NCBI GenBank assembly: GCA_035477015.1
Contig: DATILB010000349.1
Span: 1-18,202 of the forward strand
DNA: 18,202 bases
Direction: 5' to 3'
Origin: SSC3 sp035477015
Lineage (GTDB): Bacteria; Actinomycetota; Actinomycetes; Propionibacteriales; Nocardioidaceae
The notes under the pieces are model-generated. The model ran no database searches, was not told the origin of the DNA, and saw only the letters and a program-made list of their open reading frames with translations. The translations under genes were made by a program, and so were the position numbers. Of the stretch, positions 13,144 to 18,202 are shown piece by piece (the first letter of the stretch is position 1; every line of letters begins with the position of its first letter).

Positions 13144-14724
13144 ATGGCAAGTGTGGTCATCGGGAGGCTGGCGACCCTGCTCGGCGGGCTCGCGGTCGCA
13201 GCGACCGGGTTCGCGCGACCCGCCTATGCCGACGTCGCGGGTGCACGGCCCTGGACCGCGCCGGCCCTGAGACAGTGGGCCTCCGCTGCGGGCAGCTACC
13301 AGCTGCCGTCGATCGTCACCGTCGTCGTGGCCCCGCAGGACTTCGAGCTGCTGGGCGCCACGGCCGACGAGCTCGCCGGCACCCTCGGCGCTGCCACGGG
13401 TCGATCTGTGGCGGTCGAGCGGCGCAGCTCGTCGCCGGCGACCGGCGAGGTCCACCTCAAACTTGGCGCGGGAGACCCGGAGCTCGGTGCCGAGGGCTAT
13501 CAGCTGATGGTGGGATCCGCGGTCGTGATCCGGGCGAACGCCGCGACCGGCGTTTACTACGGAACCAGGAGCCTGCTCCAGCTGCTCCATCAGTCACCGA
13601 CCATCCCTGCGGGCGTCGCTCGCGATTGGCCGCGGTACGCCGAGCGCGGGCTCCTGGTCGACCTGGGTCGCAAGCCCTACACCTACGCCTGGCTGGCCGA
13701 CCGGATCAGGGAGCTCGGCTCCCTCAAGCTGAACCGGCTGCACCTGCACTTCACCGAGACCCTCGGCTGGCGGATCGAGAGCAGCACCCCTGGCGTGCAC
13801 TCCCCAGGAGCGTTCACCCACGCCCAGGTGCGGGACCTGCTCGACCTCGCAACGCTCCACGGCGTCCAGATCGTGCCGGAGGTGGACATGCCCGGGCACC
13901 TGGGCGCCGGCCTGCGGAACTATCCGCAGTTTCAGCTCAAGAACGTGCTCGGCCAGGCGAGCGCGGAGCGGCTCGACTACACCAACCCGCAGGCGAGAGC
14001 GTGGGCTGCCGGCCTTGTCGCGGAGTACGCCGACCTGTTCCCCGGGCCGGACTTCCACATCGGCGGCGACGAGTTCATGCCCTCGGCCGAGCTGCTCCTG
14101 CATCCCCAGCTCCAGCGTTACGCGCGTACGACGTACGGCTCCGGCGCCACCGCCAAGGACGGCGTGATCGGCTTCCTCAACGAGCTCGGAGCCCAGCTCC
14201 GCAACCGGGGCAAGCGAGCCCGAGTCTGGAACGACGGCATCGGCGGCGGCAAGGTCGTCCGCCTTCACCCCGCGACCGACGTCGGGTGGTGGACCGACAT
14301 CAGTCCGCTCGGTGACCTGGTCGGGCTCCCGACCCCGCAGGCGCTTATCGACGCGGGGCATCGGATCGTCAACCACGGCTGGTACCCGACGTACTACACG
14401 ACGGTTCCGCTGCCACCGAGGCCCGACGTCGGCTACATGTACGAGTCCTGGGCCGTGCATCGGTTCCATGGCGCGGTGTACCTCAACGGAGACATCGGGA
14501 CTCCGTGGCACACCGTCGCGCCGGGTGAACCCGCCAACCGCGGCTCCCTGCTGAACCTCTGGAACGACGATCCGGCGGCCGCTATGGAAGCCGAGGACGC
14601 CGTCGGCATCGCTCCGCGACTGGCCGTGATGGCGCAGAAGACCTGGGACACGGAGCCTCTGGTGCCGACCTATGCAGAATTCCAGGGCGTGGTCGCCGCG
14701 ACAGCTGCGGGGGCGTCGTCATGA
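13144..14724 (+). CDS. Exported GH20 beta-N-acetylhexosaminidase
   Basis: This is a 526-residue glycoside hydrolase family 20 enzyme that removes terminal N-acetylhexosamine residues from chitin, glycan or cell-wall fragments using the substrate's acetamido group. The start ATG follows AAGGAG by 8 bases; a GTG at 13135 overlaps that site and was not used. An N-terminal signal peptide ends near AYA (about residue 30). A GH20b-like domain (about 55-160) precedes the barrel. Marks of the catalytic barrel are LHLHFTETLGWRIE, IVPEVDMPGHLGAGL, HIGGDEF with the catalytic pair D309-E310, and tryptophans in WNDGIGGG, VGWWTD and LLNLWND. There is no carbohydrate-binding module or anchor, so it is probably released. 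It overlaps the next gene as ATGA. Its true substrate cannot be read from the sequence. Confidence 0.9.
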   Translation: MASVVIGRLATLLGGLAVAATGFARPAYADVAGARPWTAPALRQWASAAGSYQLPSIVTVVVAPQDFELLGATADELAGTLGAATGRSVAVERRSSSPATGEVHLKLGAGDPELGAEGYQLMVGSAVVIRANAATGVYYGTRSLLQLLHQSPTIPAGVARDWPRYAERGLLVDLGRKPYTYAWLADRIRELGSLKLNRLHLHFTETLGWRIESSTPGVHSPGAFTHAQVRDLLDLATLHGVQIVPEVDMPGHLGAGLRNYPQFQLKNVLGQASAERLDYTNPQARAWAAGLVAEYADLFPGPDFHIGGDEFMPSAELLLHPQLQRYARTTYGSGATAKDGVIGFLNELGAQLRNRGKRARVWNDGIGGGKVVRLHPATDVGWWTDISPLGDLVGLPTPQALIDAGHRIVNHGWYPTYYTTVPLPPRPDVGYMYESWAVHRFHGAVYLNGDIGTPWHTVAPGEPANRGSLLNLWNDDPAAAMEAEDAVGIAPRLAVMAQKTWDTEPLVPTYAEFQGVVAATAAGASS

Positions 14725-16250
14725 GGCGCCTGGCCGGCCTGCTCGCGATTGCGCTGGTGCCGATGGCAGTGCTCTTCCCGAGCTCGGCCCACGGCCGCGA
14801 CGCCACCGTCACCTCCTTCGACGGCACCAAGATCGCAGTGCACTTCTTCCCGGTCGCCGACCTCGAACCCGGCCGCCGTCGACCGGTCGTGCTCCTCGCT
14901 CACGGCTTCGCCGAGCGGGGACCGAGCGCGCCCGACACCGCCCTGGCTGGAGCGCCCCGCGTCTCGAGCCTGCTGGCAGCGGGCTACAACGTGTTGACCT
15001 GGGACGCACGCGGGCATGGCGACTCGGGTGGTACCGCGATGTTCGACAGCCCGGACTTCGAGGTCCGGGACACCCAGGCGCTGATCGACTGGGTCGCGTC
15101 GCAGCCCGAGGTGGAGCTCGACGGCCCCGGTGACCCACGGTTGGGCATGACGGGGTCGTCGTACGGCGGGATCATCCAGTACCTGACTGCTGCCCTCGAC
15201 GACCGGGTCGACGTGATCACGCCGGGGTACACGGCGTACTCGCTGTCGGACACGACGATCTCTCGCTACGGGAAGTTCAAGGAGGGATGGGGGCTGGGCC
15301 TGGCAGGCATGGCCGCGGCCAACGTTCCGGCCGGACTCGTGAGCCCGCTGGGTCCGTACCTGCACCTGCTGGATCCGGTGAGCGTCCAGGGTGTCCTGGA
15401 GAGCGTCGCCACCGGGGTGCTCTCCGACGGCTTCCGGGCGTACCTCGACGAGCGCAGCCCGTCGACGTACCTGTCGGACGTGCACGTGCCCACGCTGGTC
15501 CAGGGCGGCACCTCCGACACGCTCTTCCCGCTCGTGAACGCGATCCGCGACTACACCGTCCTGCAGGACCGGGGCGTGCCCGTGAAGATGTCGTGGAACT
15601 GCGAAGGGCACTCACTCTGCCCCGGGTCGCCCGGTCCGCTCCGCGAGCACTTCGAGTCCCTCGTGATCAACTGGTTCGACCGCTGGCTCGACCAGCGACC
15701 GGCGGTGCGCACGGGAGCCCCGTTCTCGTGGATCGCGGACAACGAGTCGGTGTACCGCGAGGCCGCGAGCTTCCCTCCGCCCGTCGTGGGGACCCTGACC
15801 GGTCGCGCTTCCGGCTCGATCCTGATCGCGCCCACCGGTCCGCCGACCAGCCTCGGCTTCCTCTTCATCGGGGCCCAGCCGGCGGTCGGAGCGATGGAGG
15901 TACCGATCGCTCCACCTGCTCAGGCCGCTGACGTCGTCGGTCATCCGACCGTCCGGCTGTCCTACCGAGGGCTGGCCTTCCCCGCGAAAACGTGGGTCTA
16001 CGGGCAGATCCTCGACGCTGTCACCGGTCGGGTCGTCGGCGTCCAGGTCACACCGATCCCGGTCACGCTCGACGGGCGTCAGCGCGCGGTCGAGGTCGAG
16101 CTCGAGGCGATCGCCACGCGCGCCTTGCCCACCGGGGACTACCGGCTCCAGCTGATGCCCGCGTCGTTGCTGTACGGCCTGCAGCGCAGCCTGGGCAGCG
16201 TCACCGTGTCGGAGGCTCGGGTCACGCTCCCGGTGATCGACCCCACGTAG
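14721..16250 (+). CDS. Exported alpha/beta hydrolase, S15/CocE-like
   Basis: This is a 509-residue alpha/beta-fold hydrolase. A signal peptide (MRRLAGLLAIALVPMAV, cleavage near residue 24) indicates export. The catalytic triad is visible: S147 in GSSYGG, D266 in GGTSDTLFP, and H297 in CEGHSLC. LLAHGF near residue 58 supplies the oxyanion-hole strand, and WDARGHGDSGG follows. After about residue 340 the chain is a beta-rich region like the C-terminal jelly-roll of the X-Pro dipeptidyl-peptidase/cocaine esterase (S15) group, so it may be a peptidase or an esterase. C294 and C300 could form a disulfide. GGGGG at 14709-14713 is 7 bases before the ATG, and the start overlaps the hexosaminidase stop (ATGA), so the two are made together. 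Confidence 0.85.
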   Translation: MRRLAGLLAIALVPMAVLFPSSAHGRDATVTSFDGTKIAVHFFPVADLEPGRRRPVVLLAHGFAERGPSAPDTALAGAPRVSSLLAAGYNVLTWDARGHGDSGGTAMFDSPDFEVRDTQALIDWVASQPEVELDGPGDPRLGMTGSSYGGIIQYLTAALDDRVDVITPGYTAYSLSDTTISRYGKFKEGWGLGLAGMAAANVPAGLVSPLGPYLHLLDPVSVQGVLESVATGVLSDGFRAYLDERSPSTYLSDVHVPTLVQGGTSDTLFPLVNAIRDYTVLQDRGVPVKMSWNCEGHSLCPGSPGPLREHFESLVINWFDRWLDQRPAVRTGAPFSWIADNESVYREAASFPPPVVGTLTGRASGSILIAPTGPPTSLGFLFIGAQPAVGAMEVPIAPPAQAADVVGHPTVRLSYRGLAFPAKTWVYGQILDAVTGRVVGVQVTPIPVTLDGRQRAVEVELEAIATRALPTGDYRLQLMPASLLYGLQRSLGSVTVSEARVTLPVIDPT

Positions 16251-16259
16251 ATTGGGTGC

Positions 16260-16415
16260 GTGGTCACCTGTGACTTCTGCGGCGCCACCGCCGACGAGCT
16301 GCCTCTGACGTGGTCGACCGCCCACGAGCACGGTCGCGACAAGGTCTACTGCGACCGCTGCTCGCGCAACAATCTGCGCGCCATGGAGGGCAAGCTCGAC
16401 TCAGAGTTCTGGTGA
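16260..16415 (+). CDS. Small zinc-ribbon-like protein (CxxC/CxxC)
   Basis: This is a 51-residue protein starting at a GTG 9 bases after the hydrolase stop. It has C4-x2-C7 (CDFCG) and C31-x2-C34 (CDRCSR) 23 residues apart, and ends RAMEGKLDSEFW. The four cysteines should bind one zinc. I recall similar short proteins in other actinobacteria but know no function. Codon choice is coding-like and no other frame explains these conserved features. Only GGG at 16254-16256 resembles a ribosome-binding site. Its last 15 bases overlap the end of the kinase gene coming from the other strand. It is too short for many gene-finders and easily missed. Confidence 0.75.
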   Translation: MVTCDFCGATADELPLTWSTAHEHGRDKVYCDRCSRNNLRAMEGKLDSEFW

Positions 16416-17735
16416 GAAGCCGGGGAGCGACTCCTCGAGGATCTGCCGGAACGGGATCTCCGCGTCGAGCTGGCACAGCACGCCGATGCCCCCAACCCAG
16501 GTGCGGTGGATCAGCATGTACGACGGCGGCAGATTCAGGCGGAACAGCATGTTCGAGCCTTCGTTGCGCGGGTCGGACAGGCGTGCGGACTGCTTGCGCA
16601 TGAAGCGCCTCGAGAACTTGTACGTCGGCGTGCGCGCCGGCTCGATGAACGGGCCGAGGTACGCCGCGAGGTCGTCGGGGTTGACCTTGATGTTCGGGCG
16701 GAGGAAGCCTGCCTCGCGCAGCAGCGGCTCGGCGCCGGCGTAGTCGTCGGTCAGGGCGATGCCGAGCAGCGCCCCGATGTAGTCGGGCAGCTTCCCCTCG
16801 GGCAGCCGAGCGACGGCTCCGAAGTCGAGCACCCCCAACGGCCCGAGCTCGTCGACGCTGGGGATGATCCGGAAGTTGCCGGGGTGCGGGTCGGCGTGCA
16901 GCATCCCGGACTTCTTGGGCGACCCGAAGATCCACCGGGCGTACAGCTCGCCGTAGTGGTTGCGCTCCTCCGGCGTTCCGTCGGAGATGAGGTATGCGAG
17001 CGACCCGTTGCTCTCCATCCACTCGGTGACCAGCAGCATGTCGGTGTTGTGGACCACGTCGGGCACGACGTACGACGTGTCGCCGGCGTAGAGGGCGGCG
17101 TACTTGCGCTGGGCGTCGGCCTCGAGGGTGTAGTCGAGCTCCTCGGCGACGCGCGACTGCATCTCCTCCACCAGAGCCTTCATGTCCACGCCCGGGAAGA
17201 GCCCGCCGAAGGTGCGCGCGAGCCGGCCCATCTGGCGCAGGTCCGACATCAGCGCGTCGCCGGCACCGGGGTACTGCACCTTGATGGCGACCTCGCGGCC
17301 GTCCTTCCAGCGCCCCTTGTGCACTTGACCGATGGACGCCGCCGCTGCGGGCCGGTCGTCGAACTCGATGAGCGACGCACGCCAGTCCGCGCCGAGCTCC
17401 TGGGTGAGCACCTTGTGCACGGTCGCAGCGGGCATCGGAGGGGCGGAGTCCTGCAGTCTGGTGAGGTGCTTGCGGTACGGCGCCGCGAGCTCCTCGGGAA
17501 GCGCCGACTCGAGGATCGAGAGCGCCTGACCGAGCTTCATCGCCCCGCCCTTGAGCTCACCCAGCGTCTTGAAGACCTGCTCCGCCGTCTTGAGCTGTAC
17601 CTCGGCCATCACCGCCTCAGCGGGTGCGCCGCCGAGCTTCTTCGCGGCCCCGACGGCACGACGCCCGGCGAACCCGGCTGGCAGGGCGGCCAGCCTCGCC
17701 GTACGGGTGAAGGCCTTGCGGGGGAGATCGCTCAC
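16401..17735 (-). CDS. ABC1/AarF (UbiB-type) family kinase-like ATPase
   Basis: This is a 444-residue ABC1-family protein with the atypical kinase fold known from UbiB/COQ8. Motifs are KLGQ of the KxGQ helix (67-70), the Ala-rich nucleotide loop AAAASIGQ (129-136), AIK with K152, HADPHPGN with D282 and N287, and DFGA (304-307). GVLCQLDAEIPF and LPGF near the end resemble mycobacterial Rv3197, which also lies near whiB7. The substrate is unknown; ubiquinone work is unlikely in an actinobacterium that uses menaquinone. I chose the GTG at 17735 because it overlaps the upstream gene's stop as GTGA and gives an N-terminus of the length I recall for the family. The ATG at 17750 is the alternative (449 residues). 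Its 3' end overlaps the small zinc-protein gene by 15 bases. Confidence 0.88.
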   Translation of the reverse strand: MSDLPRKAFTRTARLAALPAGFAGRRAVGAAKKLGGAPAEAVMAEVQLKTAEQVFKTLGELKGGAMKLGQALSILESALPEELAAPYRKHLTRLQDSAPPMPAATVHKVLTQELGADWRASLIEFDDRPAAAASIGQVHKGRWKDGREVAIKVQYPGAGDALMSDLRQMGRLARTFGGLFPGVDMKALVEEMQSRVAEELDYTLEADAQRKYAALYAGDTSYVVPDVVHNTDMLLVTEWMESNGSLAYLISDGTPEERNHYGELYARWIFGSPKKSGMLHADPHPGNFRIIPSVDELGPLGVLDFGAVARLPEGKLPDYIGALLGIALTDDYAGAEPLLREAGFLRPNIKVNPDDLAAYLGPFIEPARTPTYKFSRRFMRKQSARLSDPRNEGSNMLFRLNLPPSYMLIHRTWVGGIGVLCQLDAEIPFRQILEESLPGFSPEL

Positions 17736-18202
17736 GGACCCATTGTCCATGTACAGCCGCAGGCCGGGTGGCGGAGCCACGAGGTGGTCCTCAGGTCATG
17801 CAGCCAGGGGTCGAGCCGGAGGGTCGTGGACCAGCTCGTGGGCCGCTTGCCCTGGAGGTAGGACACCACGTCCCGGAGCGCCCAGGCGCACGCCAGATCA
17901 GCCAGCGCCGGGTCCACCGGCTCGCCCGCGCCGTCGCGTCGGTCGTGCGCGGAGAGTCCGATGTACTGCTCGAGCAGCAACGGCCATGACGGGTCCTCAT
18001 CCGTCGTCGTGGCGTCGATGCACCGCAGGCAGGCGGTGCGCCCCGGGTCCACGAAGGGCCCGAGGAGGGCATGCCCCTCGACCAGCCGGACGACGAGGTG
18101 CGGGGTGCCTCGCCGCGTCCACTCGTCGGTGGCGGTGCGGCATGGCTCGCCGGCACCGACGAGGACGGCGAGCTGGGCGGAGCCGCGACCGGGGCCGAGT
18201 CC
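17732..18202 (-). CDS. E1-like/cyclodehydratase-like protein, C-terminal part
   Basis: Only the last 156 codons are in the window; the gene starts beyond base 18202. The frame is open to the edge and reads ...HLVVRLVEGHALLGPFVDPGRTACLRC..., ending LRHPACGCTWTMGP. The CLRC and CGC pairs make the split zinc site of E1-like/ThiF-fold proteins, and this pattern (GPFVxPGxTxCLRC then xHPxCGC) is that of actinobacterial proteins often named cyclodehydratase-like or TOMM leader-peptide-binding proteins. No adenylation loop is visible because the N-terminal part is missing. It is coupled to the ABC1 kinase by a GTGA overlap. Shorter readings beginning at the GTG at 18052, and a frame at 17791-18156, are not the real gene extent. 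Function here is unproven. Confidence 0.72.
   Translation of the reverse strand, partial: GLGPGRGSAQLAVLVGAGEPCRTATDEWTRRGTPHLVVRLVEGHALLGPFVDPGRTACLRCIDATTTDEDPSWPLLLEQYIGLSAHDRRDGAGEPVDPALADLACAWALRDVVSYLQGKRPTSWSTTLRLDPWLHDLRTTSWLRHPACGCTWTMGP

Noticed and set aside
13594..14511. 305-codon minus-strand frame opposite the hexosaminidase
   Set aside because: Shadow frame; the plus strand carries the GH20 catalytic motifs.
16506..17861. 451-codon plus-strand frame opposite the ABC1 kinase
   Set aside because: Shadow with repetitive Val/Arg/Gly-rich product; the minus strand has all ABC1 motifs.

Overview
The window is GC-rich throughout, with dense, tightly packed genes that often overlap by 4 bases. 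It looks like a high-GC actinobacterium. The gene order adnA-adnB-nudC-membrane protein-mrx1-uvrD2-whiB7, followed further on by an ABC1 kinase, parallels the mycobacterial adnAB-nudC-mrx1-uvrD2-whiB7-ABC1 region. Residue-level details suggest a Nocardioides-like member of the Propionibacteriales, but that is inference; no phylogeny was computed. No tRNA, rRNA, CRISPR array, insertion sequence or phage gene was seen.

Region 1 (1-10726) is a genome-maintenance and stress block. AdnA (199-3393) and AdnB (3390-6590) are the two motor-nuclease subunits of the actinobacterial double-strand-break resection machine. Their genes overlap at ATGA. NudC (6601-7497), an NAD(H)/NAD-cap hydrolase, and a four-TM protein of unknown function (7500-8345) follow on the same strand. 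A mycoredoxin (8342-8599, minus) meets the membrane protein at a shared palindromic CTAG. It is divergent from uvrD2 (8672-10726), a helicase with a Zn-motif linker and an HRDC domain.

Region 2 (10727-11863) is an antibiotic-response locus. An AT-rich WhiB7-type box sits directly upstream of a -35/-10 pair. A leader of about 410 nt follows, holding a 73-codon upstream ORF with a strong Shine-Dalgarno sequence, a set of mutually exclusive hairpins, an intrinsic terminator, and then whiB7. A 58-residue basic helical protein and a 14-bp terminator hairpin close the unit.

Region 3 (11866-16250) looks like an accessory cassette placed between whiB7 and the ABC1 kinase. It holds a regulator with two TetR-type DNA-binding domains (minus), a 120-bp divergent intergenic region with two copies of GAAT-N5-ATTC, and a translationally coupled pair of exported enzymes: a GH20 beta-N-acetylhexosaminidase and an alpha/beta (S15/CocE-like) hydrolase. 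The likely logic is a ligand-controlled repressor governing its own gene and an exported glycan/ester-degrading pair.

Region 4 (16260-18202) holds a 51-residue CxxC/CxxC protein on the plus strand. Converging on it from the minus strand are an ABC1/AarF-type kinase and the C-terminal part of an E1-like (ThiF/cyclodehydratase-like) protein, coupled through a GTGA overlap. The E1-like gene runs off the window end.

The strongest candidates for a second look are the whiB7 leader switch, the paired operator of the tandem TetR regulator, and the E1-like/ABC1 kinase pair.
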